A stretch of DNA of 64,000 nucleotides, taken from the NCBI RefSeq assembly GCF_900141885.1, contig NZ_FQYY01000008.1, forward strand, positions 150,973 through 214,972, written 5' to 3'. Origin of the DNA: Mesonia phycicola. Lineage in GTDB: Bacteria; Bacteroidota; Bacteroidia; Flavobacteriales; Flavobacteriaceae. The notes below the pieces were generated by a model that was not told where the DNA came from, ran no database searches, and worked only from the letters and a program-made list of their open reading frames with translations. Positions 19,514 through 27,453 of the stretch are shown one piece after another. The translations under genes and the position numbers were made by a program. The first letter of the stretch is position 1; each line of letters opens with the position of its first letter.

Positions 19514-19961
19514 CATTACCTCCCATTACTTCTTCTGCTAAATCTGCAAAATCATCTGCAGCATCTTCAATAGCTAGTTCATATTTATCTTTATCCCATA
19601 TCTCTACAATCCCGATTGCAGAAGACAGCACAATTTCTTTTTTTAGACCTGCAAAATTTAAAAGATCTTTAGGCACTAAAAGCCTTCCATTTGCATCTAC
19701 TTCTACCATTTTTACACCAGCAGTAAATCTTCTAATAAAATCATTGTTTTTTTTATTGAAGCGATTAAGCGAGTTCACTTTTTTCATCAAAGCATTCCAC
19801 TCACTCATAGGATACATCTCTATACATGACTGAAAGACAGCACGCTTCAAAACAAAACCATCTTCTAACATAGGCAGAAGTTGCGATTTTAATTTTGCAG
19901 GTACCATCAATCGACCCTTTGCGTCGATTTTACATTCATATGACCCTATTAAATTTATCAC
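19491..19961 (-). CDS. mraZ: Transcriptional regulator MraZ, first gene of dcw
   Basis: MraZ is a ring-forming DNA-binding protein with two AbrB-like halves that represses its own operon in E. coli. Both halves carry the DxxGR signature: DAKGRLMVP near residue 13 and DANGRLLVP near residue 90. The start codon is GTG at 19961; the next in-frame ATG would remove the first conserved DxxGR, so GTG is required. The -7 element ends 18 bp upstream, and repeated TGTGG boxes lie immediately behind it. The last 23 bp or so overlap rsmH. Confidence 0.95.
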   Translation of the reverse strand: MINLIGSYECKIDAKGRLMVPAKLKSQLLPMLEDGFVLKRAVFQSCIEMYPMSEWNALMKKVNSLNRFNKKNNDFIRRFTAGVKMVEVDANGRLLVPKDLLNFAGLKKEIVLSSAIGIVEIWDKDKYELAIEDAADDFADLAEEVMGGNDGEFGIS

Positions 19962-19979
19962 CTCTAAGAATTCTTAGTT

Positions 19980-19987
19980 CAAAGATA
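19980..19987 (-). promoter_or_regulatory. -7 element of the dcw promoter
   Basis: On the minus strand TATCTTTG matches TAnnTTTG exactly and lies 18 bp before the mraZ GTG. The -33 region coincides with the triple repeat described next. Confidence 0.7.
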
Positions 19988-19998
19988 TTGAAAATATC

Positions 19999-20026
19999 AC
20001 CACATTTTACCACATTTTACCACATT
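19999..20026 (-). promoter_or_regulatory. Probable MraZ operator: three TGTGG boxes at 10-bp period
   Basis: On the minus strand AATGTGGT occurs three times, at plus positions 19999-20006, 20009-20016 and 20019-20026, exactly 10 bp apart. Further TTTACCAC-like copies lie at about 20047-20058, and AAAGTGGTAA is at 20103-20112 in the other orientation. MraZ of E. coli is known to bind three TGGGN boxes at 10-bp period, and mollicute MraZ binds AAAGTG repeats, so this is the expected operator geometry. It covers the -33 region, which fits autorepression. Confidence 0.72.
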
Positions 20027-20212
20027 GTTGATAAGTTTTAACCTCACTTTACCACACACCCTCCCAAAACACCTATAAACACTGATAATTAGACGTTTAG
20101 ATAAAGTGGTAATAAATGGAGTGAAATACTGTGAATAAACTCAAAATGAAGCAATATTAAAACTCTTCAAATTCAAGAACATAATAATTACTCATACTTA
20201 AACAATAATCTC

Positions 20213-20220
20213 TATATTTG
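20213..20220 (+). promoter_or_regulatory. -7 element for the hydrolase-engB pair
   Basis: TATATTTG matches the TAnnTTTG consensus 25 bp before the ATG at 20246. No clear -33 TTG is seen. Confidence 0.6.
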
Positions 20221-20245
20221 TTTTTGCAAATCGCAATTCTTATTG

Positions 20246-21010
20246 ATGAAAGAAGAAATTAAATCTGAAGGAAAGTTTAATTATATTGAGAAAGGAGAAG
20301 GAACTCCAATAATTATCCTACATGGTTTAATGGGAGGCCTTAGTAATTTTGATGGTGTAGCACAATTTTTTCCGAAGAAAGGTTACAAAGTTGTAGTACC
20401 AGAGCTTCCTCTTTACTCCATGCCTTTATTAAAAACTAGCGTAAGCAATTTTGCTAAATACATAAAAGAGTTTATTGACTTTAAAAATTACAAAGAAGTA
20501 ATTTTATTAGGAAACTCTCTTGGCGGACATATTGGCTTGCTTACTACCAAACTATACCCTGAAAAAATTAAAGCATTAATTATTACAGGTAGTTCTGGTT
20601 TGTATGAAAGTGCAATGGGAGAAAGCTACCCTAAGCGCGGTGATTACGAATACATTAAAAAGAAAGCAGAAAATGTGTTTTATGATCCTGCTGTTGCTAC
20701 AAAAGAAATTGTAGATGATGTTTACAATACTTTGAACGACAGAAGTAAATTAATTAAAACATTAGCTATTGCGAAGAGCGCCATAAGACATAATATGGCA
20801 AAAGACTTACCTAAAATGCAAACCCAAACTTGTATTATTTGGGGAAGACAAGATAGCGTAACACCACCAGAAGTTGCTGAAGATTTTAATAAACTCTTAC
20901 CAAATTCTGATCTTTATTGGATAGAAAAATGTGGTCACGCAGCTATGATGGAACATCCAGATAAATTTAACCAAATACTTGATCACTGGTTACAAGAAAA
21001 AGAGCTTTAA
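20246..21010 (+). CDS. Alpha/beta-fold hydrolase
   Basis: A cytoplasmic serine hydrolase of about 254 residues. The oxyanion strand-loop [11 protein letters not shown], the nucleophile elbow GNSLGGH (Ser at about 91), the acid in [11 protein letters not shown] and the His in [11 protein letters not shown] form a complete catalytic triad. A lid helix region (about 120-190) separates strands. The substrate cannot be predicted. The frame is open from a TTG at 20243, but the adjacent ATG at 20246 is the natural start. It ends 5 bp before engB and is probably co-transcribed with it, divergent from the dcw operon. Confidence 0.88.
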   Translation: MKEEIKSEGKFNYIEKGEGTPIIILHGLMGGLSNFDGVAQFFPKKGYKVVVPELPLYSMPLLKTSVSNFAKYIKEFIDFKNYKEVILLGNSLGGHIGLLTTKLYPEKIKALIITGSSGLYESAMGESYPKRGDYEYIKKKAENVFYDPAVATKEIVDDVYNTLNDRSKLIKTLAIAKSAIRHNMAKDLPKMQTQTCIIWGRQDSVTPPEVAEDFNKLLPNSDLYWIEKCGHAAMMEHPDKFNQILDHWLQEKEL

Positions 21011-21015
21011 AAGTT

Positions 21016-21621
21016 ATGGATATAAAACAGGCCAATTTTGTAATTAGCAATAGTGACGTAAAAAAATGTCCCGATAGTAATTTACCTGAATATGCTTTTA
21101 TTGGCAGAAGTAATGTTGGTAAATCTTCTTTAATCAACATGATTACTAAGCGTAAAAGCTTAGCTAAAACCTCTGGTAGACCAGGTAAAACACAACTAAT
21201 TAATCATTTTTTAATTAATGATGATTGGCACTTGGTAGATTTACCAGGTTACGGGTATGCAAGAGTGAGCAAAAAAGAAAAGAAAACTTTTCAGAAATTT
21301 ATTACAGATTATTTTAAGTTTAGAAAACAATTAGTTGCAGCTTTTGTATTGGTAGACTCTAGACACGAGCCACAAAAAATAGACTTAGAATTTATACAAT
21401 GGCTAGGAGAAAATATGATTCCGTTTGCTATTATTTTTACAAAAGCAGATAAGTTAAAACCAAATGCTTTAGAAAGAAATGTAGAAGACTATCTTAAAAA
21501 GCTTTCTGAAACTTGGTCTAGCCTACCTCCTCACTTTATAACCTCTTCTTCTAAAGAATTGGGCCGAGACGAAGTACTTCAATATATTGATGATATTAAC
21601 AACAACTTAGAAACCGAATAA
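21016..21621 (+). CDS. engB: Ribosome biogenesis GTPase EngB (YsxC/YihA)
   Basis: An essential small GTPase in many bacteria that helps assemble the large ribosomal subunit. Motifs in order: [14 protein letters not shown] (G1), RPGKTQ (G2), VDLPGYGYA (G3), FTKADK (G4) and ITSSSKE (G5). Length 201 is normal. It follows the hydrolase by 5 bp and ends with its stop directly against the convergent gene at 21622, leaving no space for a separate terminator. Confidence 0.96.
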   Translation: MDIKQANFVISNSDVKKCPDSNLPEYAFIGRSNVGKSSLINMITKRKSLAKTSGRPGKTQLINHFLINDDWHLVDLPGYGYARVSKKEKKTFQKFITDYFKFRKQLVAAFVLVDSRHEPQKIDLEFIQWLGENMIPFAIIFTKADKLKPNALERNVEDYLKKLSETWSSLPPHFITSSSKELGRDEVLQYIDDINNNLETE

Positions 21622-21981
21622 CTAAACCCTCTCTTTAATTACTGTGATTAGATCTTCTGTAGATTTAAATGTATTTAACTCTTTAGCAGATACTAGTAAC
21701 TCAAACTCATCAGCATTCTTCAAAAGTACAATTGGGAAATTAAATTTGCTTCCAAATTTAGAAGCATATTGTTTTTCAAATTCATCTTTATGGAGAAATT
21801 CTAAATTATGAATTGTTTCTAACTTAAAATCTCTCCATTTTTTATTTTCAGTAAAAATCCCGTGTGTTAACTTACACAAACCACAAGAGTAGGTTTCAGG
21901 TTTTACTATTTTATGTATACTATCTAATACAGCATTAGCTTTACCAGAATTTGCTTTATACACAAAAAGAATATTTTTCAT
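21622..21981 (-). CDS. Small CxxC protein coupled to gldC, unknown function
   Basis: A 119-residue cytoplasmic protein with no family I can name. It starts with a beta strand and helix (NILFVYKANSGKANAVLDSI) and has a CGLCKLTHG motif at about residues 34-42, so two cysteines are spaced as in a redox or metal site. A conserved-looking FPIVLLKNADEFELLVSAKEL follows. The layout (strand, helix, CxxC, strands) is vaguely thioredoxin-like but the CxxC is in a different place. Its ATG shares one base with the gldC stop (TAATG), so it is translated with gldC and belongs to the gldB operon. Confidence 0.7.
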   Translation of the reverse strand: MKNILFVYKANSGKANAVLDSIHKIVKPETYSCGLCKLTHGIFTENKKWRDFKLETIHNLEFLHKDEFEKQYASKFGSKFNFPIVLLKNADEFELLVSAKELNTFKSTEDLITVIKERV

Positions 21982-22316
21982 TACTCTTTTTTAAGCTCTA
22001 GTTTATCTGCAAAATAATCACAGAAATCTTTCATGGTTTCCATCATTTTCTCATCTTCTGTAGCGCGGTAAAAAGTATCACTCATCGCTACTAATGTTTG
22101 ATGAAAAAATATCTTCATCTCATCTACAGGCATATCTTTGGTCCATAAATCTATACGCAAAGTTTCTTGCTGCTTACTATCCCATAAAGAAAGCAACATT
22201 GCTTTTGCTTCTTCTTTATTTACGCCTCCGTCTTGTGCACTCCAATTCAAATTTTCTGGAACATTGTTTTCATCTACCTCAACTTGAATTTTTATTTCAG
22301 ATTTTTTATTCGCCAT
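21981..22316 (-). CDS. gldC: Gliding motility protein GldC
   Basis: GldC (111 residues) is a soluble accessory protein whose loss reduces, but does not abolish, gliding in Flavobacterium johnsoniae. Recognised by the N-terminal KSEIKIQVEVDENNVPENLNW, the Asp/Gly-rich QDGGVNKEEAKAMLLSLWD, and LRIDLWTKDMPVDEMK. It directly follows gldB (2-bp gap), the same order as in F. johnsoniae, with nadE on the other side as there. Confidence 0.94.
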   Translation of the reverse strand: MANKKSEIKIQVEVDENNVPENLNWSAQDGGVNKEEAKAMLLSLWDSKQQETLRIDLWTKDMPVDEMKIFFHQTLVAMSDTFYRATEDEKMMETMKDFCDYFADKLELKKE

Positions 22317-22318
22317 GT

Positions 22319-23284
22319 TTATGGTTTTCTTGGTTTGTAATTTGATTGTTTAAAAATTTCTTCTGCATCTAGTTGTAATAATTCTGTTAAAGAAACATCA
22401 CTGTGTTTATCTGCATACTGCCTTACTATTTGCCAACCTATAAATTGACCTAATTGTGGCGGACTTTCACTATCTAACTCTAATCTAAATTTAGAAAAAG
22501 GAGCTAGATTTATAAATCTACGTTGCAACTCACTATTGGTATCGTACAACAATTCGTGCTCTATAAAATACCTCCAAATTTGCTCTTCATTGGTAACTGC
22601 CCATTCCATTTCTTGATCTGTGTATCCCATTTTTGCAGCATCTGAAAAATTAGGAATCAGTTTATCTTTTACATACAACAACTTACCATAATACACCATA
22701 GAAGAGAGAAAATCTCTTTCTTGTAATTGAGGTGTAAACAATTCTGCATATTTTGTAGCAATATCTGGTACAATTTGCGTGGGTATAAAATTCTTCTTTA
22801 AATACTCTTGCATACCAATATAAAACTTATGCTCTTTCCCTAAATAAGTATCTAAAGAAATTAATACGACACTATCTGTAACTACCGCTTTGTTATGGTA
22901 ATCTACCTCTGAAGTAATAGTTATTACCCTTGGTATACTTACTTGCGGAAAATAGTATTTTACGTGCTGAAATAAACCTTCTATCTCTTGCTTCTGCTTT
23001 ACCTCAGGAAAAGCTTTTAACACCTCTCTATTTAATTCTTGCTGAATGGTATCTTGCAGCATATTTACCCAAATAGAATCTGCGTATTGTTTAGGAAACA
23101 ACAAAGGATATTCTTTTTTTAACTGCGGAATATCTGAAGGAGAAGCCTGTGCAAAAACCTTATCAAATCTTTCTATTTCTATACTTACAGGTATTTTAGA
23201 AATCTCTTGTTCTACCTTATCTTCTTGATTACAACTTGCTAAAAAAGCTAATCCTAAAAACAAAAAGAAAATATTTTTCACCAT
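22319..23284 (-). CDS. gldB: Gliding motility lipoprotein GldB
   Basis: GldB is a lipoprotein essential for gliding and for stability of the T9SS-linked motility machinery. The first 18 residues form a lipoprotein signal with lipobox LASC (Cys18), followed by a long helical region that includes FDKVFAQASPSDIPQLKKEYP, the part distantly related to Zn-dependent DUF2268 proteins. Length 321 matches the family. It is the first gene of gldB-gldC-CxxC and is divergent from nadE. Confidence 0.94.
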   Translation of the reverse strand: MVKNIFFLFLGLAFLASCNQEDKVEQEISKIPVSIEIERFDKVFAQASPSDIPQLKKEYPLLFPKQYADSIWVNMLQDTIQQELNREVLKAFPEVKQKQEIEGLFQHVKYYFPQVSIPRVITITSEVDYHNKAVVTDSVVLISLDTYLGKEHKFYIGMQEYLKKNFIPTQIVPDIATKYAELFTPQLQERDFLSSMVYYGKLLYVKDKLIPNFSDAAKMGYTDQEMEWAVTNEEQIWRYFIEHELLYDTNSELQRRFINLAPFSKFRLELDSESPPQLGQFIGWQIVRQYADKHSDVSLTELLQLDAEEIFKQSNYKPRKP

Positions 23285-23343
23285 AGATATATTGTTATGA
23301 TTGCTTTAACGCCTATAAAAGTTTATAATTATCTTGAAAAGCT

Positions 23344-23351
23344 TATTTTTG
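23344..23351 (+). promoter_or_regulatory. -7 element of nadE
   Basis: TATTTTTG fits TAnnTTTG and lies about 36 bp before the nadE ATG in the gldB-nadE divergent gap. Confidence 0.5.
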
Positions 23352-23387
23352 CAACAAAGGTAATTTATAAACTTAAAACATTCACTC

Positions 23388-24176
23388 ATGCACACCCAAA
23401 AAGTAGTAGATCATATTGTAAACTGGTTAAAAACCTATGCAACTAACGCTAATATGAATGGATTTGTGATAGGAATTAGCGGCGGAATAGACTCTGCGGT
23501 AACCTCTACCCTTTGCGCAAGAACAGGCCTAAAAGTGAAATGTTTAGAAATGCCTATACACCAGGCAGAAAACCAAGTAAACCGAGCAATTAGACATATT
23601 GATTGGCTAAAAAACAACTTTGAAGATATTGAATTTCAACAAGTAAACCTTACTCCTGTTTTTGATAGTTTGATTGAAGCACTACCTAAGGTTGATAATG
23701 AAGACGACCGTTTTATGTCTCTTGCCAATACTCGCGCTAGATTAAGAATGACTTCTTTATATTATTTTGCTGCACTAGAAGGCTTGTTAGTTGCAGGAAC
23801 AGGAAATAAAGTAGAAGATTTTGGTGTAGGCTTTTACACCAAATACGGTGACGGCGGTGTAGACTTGAGCCCGATTGCCGATTTATTAAAAACTGAAGTA
23901 TACGAGATTGCCGAATACTTAGGTATTAATGATGAAATTTTAAAAGCAGCCCCTACAGATGGTTTATGGGGTGATAACCGTACCGATGAAGACCAAATTG
24001 GCGCTACTTACCCAGAGTTAGAATGGGCAATGCATATGGATGATTTAGGAAAAACTGCCGACAGTTTTGAGGGAAGAAAATTAGAAGTATTTAAAATTTA
24101 TAAAAGATTAAATAGCGCTAATCAACATAAAATGCAACCAATACCTGTTTGTGAAATCCCACTTAATTTTAAGTAA
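23388..24176 (+). CDS. nadE: NH3-dependent NAD+ synthetase
   Basis: Makes NAD+ from deamido-NAD+, ATP and ammonia in the last step of NAD biosynthesis. The PP-loop GISGGIDSAV is at about residues 28-37. NTRARLRMTSLYYFA, AGTGNKVEDFGVGFYTKYGDGGVDLSP and PTDGLW are conserved. At 262 residues it lacks the glutaminase domain of the larger glutamine-dependent form, so it needs free ammonia or a partner. Conserved neighbour of gldB in Flavobacteriia. Confidence 0.96.
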   Translation: MHTQKVVDHIVNWLKTYATNANMNGFVIGISGGIDSAVTSTLCARTGLKVKCLEMPIHQAENQVNRAIRHIDWLKNNFEDIEFQQVNLTPVFDSLIEALPKVDNEDDRFMSLANTRARLRMTSLYYFAALEGLLVAGTGNKVEDFGVGFYTKYGDGGVDLSPIADLLKTEVYEIAEYLGINDEILKAAPTDGLWGDNRTDEDQIGATYPELEWAMHMDDLGKTADSFEGRKLEVFKIYKRLNSANQHKMQPIPVCEIPLNFK

Positions 24177-24189
24177 TTAAATAATAAAG

Positions 24190-26151
24190 CTATAGAACGC
24201 GTTTAATGCGCTCTGCAATATTCATTTCTAGTTTTTTGTATTCTATAACTTGCTCTAAAATTTCTTGATGGTGCTCTGCTATATTTTCTTTAGCAGACTC
24301 CATCAATTCAAATACTTTTTGTTTTACCAAGTGTAAACGCAAATTTAAAATAGTATCACTCACTTCTCTAGCTTCTAGTTCTGTTTTAGGTTTCACAAAA
24401 ATATCTTGATCTACCCAACGGTGTAAAATATTTTTTTCTTCAGCCATTAAAATAGCTGTAATTTCTGAAGCCTGATCTGGAGTAAGCTCGTTTATAAAAG
24501 TTTCTATTTTTAAATCACTCTTGATATTAAACTCATAAATAATCTTTTCATACAAAAGCTTAAAACTCTCATTTGTAAACTCTATTTCATCTTCTTGAAG
24601 ATCTAAAAAAATTTTCTCGTAAACTTTTGCTTCGTGCTTTTCTAACACCAACTCTAAGTTATTATCTTGATCTTCTCGGTAAACATACTCTTCAAACTCA
24701 TCTTGCTCTTTACCATAACGAAGTAACAAACTAATTATGTTTCTCTCTAACTCAAACTGTCTATTTACTTTAGACTTTACTTCTTTTGGTTGTTTAATAA
24801 CCTCAAAGTTTCTAGGAGATTGGCTAGACTTTTCTGTACCGCCTTTGGTATTTTTAGCATTGATTTGCGCTAAAGAGCTATACAGAACATCTTCAGAAAC
24901 ATCCATAATTCTCGTACACTCTTTCAAGTATATTTCTTGCTGAATTTGGTCTGGTATTTTTGCAATACTATTTACCATATCCCGCACTACTTCTGCTTTT
25001 TTAATAGGATCTCCTTTCGCTTCATTTACCAATAATGAAGCTTTAAAGCTGATAAAATCTTTAGAGTTTTTAGCTAAGTATTCTTCTATTTCTTCTTTGG
25101 TGTTTGCTTTTGCAAAACTATCTGGATCTTCCCCTTCTGGAAATGTACAAACTTTCACATTCATTCCCTGTTCTAGAATTAAATCTATCCCACGAAGTGA
25201 AGCTCGAAGTCCTGCAGCATCTCCATCAAAAAGAACAGTGATGTTTTTAGTTAATCTATTAATTAACCTGATTTGATCTGAAGTAAGTGCCGTACCAGAT
25301 GAAGCTACCACATTCTCCACTCCGCTTTGGTGCATTTGGATAACATCTGTATAACCTTCTACCAAATAACAATTATCTTCTTTTGCAATACTTTGCTTGG
25401 CGTAATAAATACCATAAAGCACTTTACTTTTGTGGTAGATATCACTTTCTGGAGAGTTTAAATATTTTGCTGCTTTTTTATCGTTGGTAAGTATTCTTCC
25501 TCCAAAACCCAAAGTTCTACCAGACATAGAATGTATAGGGAACATTACTCTGCCTTTAAAACGATCAAATTTCTTTTGCTCTTTTACAATAGTTAGCCCA
25601 GTTTTTTCTAAAAACTCTAGCTTGTAGCCTTTTTTTAATGCTTCTTCTGTAAAAGCATCCCAAACATCTGGCGAGTAACCTAAATCAAACTTTTCAATTG
25701 TGGCATTGGTAAAACCACGTTCTTTAAAATAGCTTAACGCTATAGCTTTACCTTGTTCTGTTTTTAGTAGTTTTTTCTGAAAAAATTCTTTAGCAAATTC
25801 AGAAACCAAATACATACTTTCTCGCTCATCTGCTTGTTGCTTTTGCTCGTCTGTTTGCTCAGTTTCTTCTACTTCAATTCCGTATTTTTTGGCTAAATAC
25901 TTAATTGCTTCTGGATAATTAAAATGCTCGTGCTCCATTAAAAAAGCCACCACATTACCTCCTTTACCACTACTAAAATCTTTCCAGATTTGCTTAACAG
26001 GGCTTACCATAAAACTTGGTGAACGTTCATCTGTAAACGGACTTAAACCTTTATAGTTAGAACCTGATTTTTTTAATTGAACAAAATCTCCAATTACCTC
26101 TTCTACACGAGCGGCATCAAATACTTGATCTATGGTTGACTTTTGAATCAT
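24190..26151 (-). CDS. dnaG: DNA primase DnaG with a degenerate zinc-binding domain
   Basis: DnaG makes RNA primers at the replication fork. The N-terminal domain keeps the shape of a CHC2 zinc finger (YKGLSPFTDERSPSF ... VKQIWKDFSSGKGGN), but all four ligands are changed: S37, T40, D58 and S61 stand where C, H, C and C are expected. The catalytic RNA polymerase core and Toprim are intact: KGRVMFPIHSMSGRTLGFGGR, YLVEGYTDVIQMHQSG and VLFDGDAAGLRAS. A helical C-terminal helicase-binding region follows from about 440. Length 653 is normal. A good -7 element is 32 bp upstream. I believe zinc-less DnaG is common in Flavobacteriaceae. Confidence 0.96.
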   Translation of the reverse strand: MIQKSTIDQVFDAARVEEVIGDFVQLKKSGSNYKGLSPFTDERSPSFMVSPVKQIWKDFSSGKGGNVVAFLMEHEHFNYPEAIKYLAKKYGIEVEETEQTDEQKQQADERESMYLVSEFAKEFFQKKLLKTEQGKAIALSYFKERGFTNATIEKFDLGYSPDVWDAFTEEALKKGYKLEFLEKTGLTIVKEQKKFDRFKGRVMFPIHSMSGRTLGFGGRILTNDKKAAKYLNSPESDIYHKSKVLYGIYYAKQSIAKEDNCYLVEGYTDVIQMHQSGVENVVASSGTALTSDQIRLINRLTKNITVLFDGDAAGLRASLRGIDLILEQGMNVKVCTFPEGEDPDSFAKANTKEEIEEYLAKNSKDFISFKASLLVNEAKGDPIKKAEVVRDMVNSIAKIPDQIQQEIYLKECTRIMDVSEDVLYSSLAQINAKNTKGGTEKSSQSPRNFEVIKQPKEVKSKVNRQFELERNIISLLLRYGKEQDEFEEYVYREDQDNNLELVLEKHEAKVYEKIFLDLQEDEIEFTNESFKLLYEKIIYEFNIKSDLKIETFINELTPDQASEITAILMAEEKNILHRWVDQDIFVKPKTELEAREVSDTILNLRLHLVKQKVFELMESAKENIAEHHQEILEQVIEYKKLEMNIAERIKRVL

Positions 26152-26183
26152 TTTAGCTTAAAATCTAGGAAAGTTATAATTTG

Positions 26184-26191
26184 CAAAAGTA
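26184..26191 (-). promoter_or_regulatory. -7 element of dnaG
   Basis: TACTTTTG on the minus strand fits TAnnTTTG. A TTG lies about 21 bp further upstream. Confidence 0.6.
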
Positions 26192-26194
26192 ACA

Positions 26195-26231
26195 AAATAA
26201 AAAAAGGATAAACAATCTAGTTTACCCTTTT
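26195..26231 (-). terminator. Terminator after the first beta-barrel paralogue
   Basis: Arms at plus 26202-26213 and 26220-26231 pair around a 6-base loop with one mismatch. A T-rich run follows on the minus strand. Confidence 0.7.
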
Positions 26232-26262
26232 GGCTATTCAAAATTTACAAATGGAAATAAGC

Positions 26263-27324
26263 TTAAATTCCTACTCGCACTCCTAAAGAGATATTATTTT
26301 GATCTATTGTATTATCTTTAAAAATGGTATTTACATCGTATTTTATATACAAACCAATATTATTGTAACCAACATAGGCGCTTAAACCGTAAATAAAATT
26401 ATTAGTATTATAACTCTGCGAAAGTTTATCTTTTCTGCTTTTACCATTCTCCTCATATTTAATTTTTTGAATAGTATTTAAGTTCAACCCTACATATCCA
26501 CCTAAACCTATTTTAAAATTACTTTTATCATAGTAAGCTTTATTTTTTCCGTATTTAAGCTTAGAAGGACCCAACTCAAAATGAATAGGTATTACTAAAT
26601 TATCCATTCTCAATTTTGCTTTATTTAGAGAAAAAGGAAACTCTTCTAATATTGTTTCTTCTCCATTATCTACAAAATACATATTATCATCTGCTTTTAA
26701 ACCATTGAACTGAAATGCTAAGCCATATTTCACTCTTACAAAACCAGATTTCACCAATACAGTTTCAAACTCATAACCAATCTCAAAAAATCGACTGCCC
26801 CCTATTTTATATGGAGAATCATCTAGAGATTGCCCTTCTATCATGGCATTATTTAAACCGAGTGCAAAAAATAAATCTGAAGTTGTTCTTTTAGGTATTG
26901 AATCATAATCTACTTTCTTTTTCTCATCATAGTCTAAAAATTGTAAGCTTGTGTAATAATACTCTACACTTTCCTTATCTTCCCCTTCAAGTTTTCTAGC
27001 ATTTCGTTTCAAAAGAGCAATATTAGCATCTATAATATCTAATTGATTTTCGATATTTAGTGCACGTTTTTCAGCGGCTTTCTTTTTTAATTCAGCAGCC
27101 TCTATGGCAGTTATTTCGTTATCTTCTAAACGTTGATTAATTTTCTCTATTTCTTCTTTAAGTTTCCCTTTTTCTACCTCTTCTACTTTAGTTTTTTGCT
27201 TTTGCAAATCTTCAACCTTTAAACTTAAATTATCTGTTGTTGAAAGCTGAATTAATTGCGCTGTTGCAGTGTAACCTAATGCTGTTGCTACAAATAAAGT
27301 CAGACTAATAATTATTGTTTTCAT
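26263..27324 (-). CDS. Secreted protein with coiled coil and predicted outer-membrane beta-barrel (paralogue 1)
   Basis: A 353-residue protein of no named family. A signal peptide ends near residue 22 (GYTATAQ). Residues about 30-120 are highly charged heptad-like helix (KLKEEIEKINQRLEDNEITA, ALNIENQLDIIDANIALLKR). The rest has alternating strands with aromatic ends (NFIYGLSAYVGY; IGLYIKYDVNTIFKDN) and finishes on a hydrophobic strand (ISLGVRVGI), as outer-membrane barrels do. It is a clear paralogue of the next gene upstream (336 residues). Both follow an ECF sigma/anti-sigma pair, which suggests an envelope-stress or surface-remodelling regulon, but the function is unknown. Confidence 0.75.
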   Translation of the reverse strand: MKTIIISLTLFVATALGYTATAQLIQLSTTDNLSLKVEDLQKQKTKVEEVEKGKLKEEIEKINQRLEDNEITAIEAAELKKKAAEKRALNIENQLDIIDANIALLKRNARKLEGEDKESVEYYYTSLQFLDYDEKKKVDYDSIPKRTTSDLFFALGLNNAMIEGQSLDDSPYKIGGSRFFEIGYEFETVLVKSGFVRVKYGLAFQFNGLKADDNMYFVDNGEETILEEFPFSLNKAKLRMDNLVIPIHFELGPSKLKYGKNKAYYDKSNFKIGLGGYVGLNLNTIQKIKYEENGKSRKDKLSQSYNTNNFIYGLSAYVGYNNIGLYIKYDVNTIFKDNTIDQNNISLGVRVGI

Positions 27325-27349
27325 TTTTTTTGATTTTAAAAATTTAACT

Positions 27350-27385
27350 CCCTCCCTTCCTTTTTTTTTTAGAAAGGGAGGAGAA
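27350..27385 (-). other. Hairpin with a 10-T tract in the leader of paralogue 1
   Basis: Between the two paralogues, CTCCTCCCTT and AAGGGAGGGAG (minus strand) can pair around a loop made mostly of a 10-base homopolymer (plus-strand T at 27361-27370). There is no T tail after the stem, so it is not a classic terminator. It lies 26-61 bp before the start codon at 27324. Confidence 0.5.
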
Positions 27386-27453
27386 ATTAAATGGATTGAT
27401 GAATGATTTATAGTTATTTAATATATTTTAAATTTTGTGCTGTGATTTTTCAA

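Noticed and set aside
19981..20060. Short direct repeats (TTTTACCACA) considered as a CRISPR or replication-origin iteron array
   Set aside because: The unit is 10 bp without spacers, and there is no cas gene, dnaA or DnaA box cluster. The position over the mraZ promoter fits an MraZ operator better.
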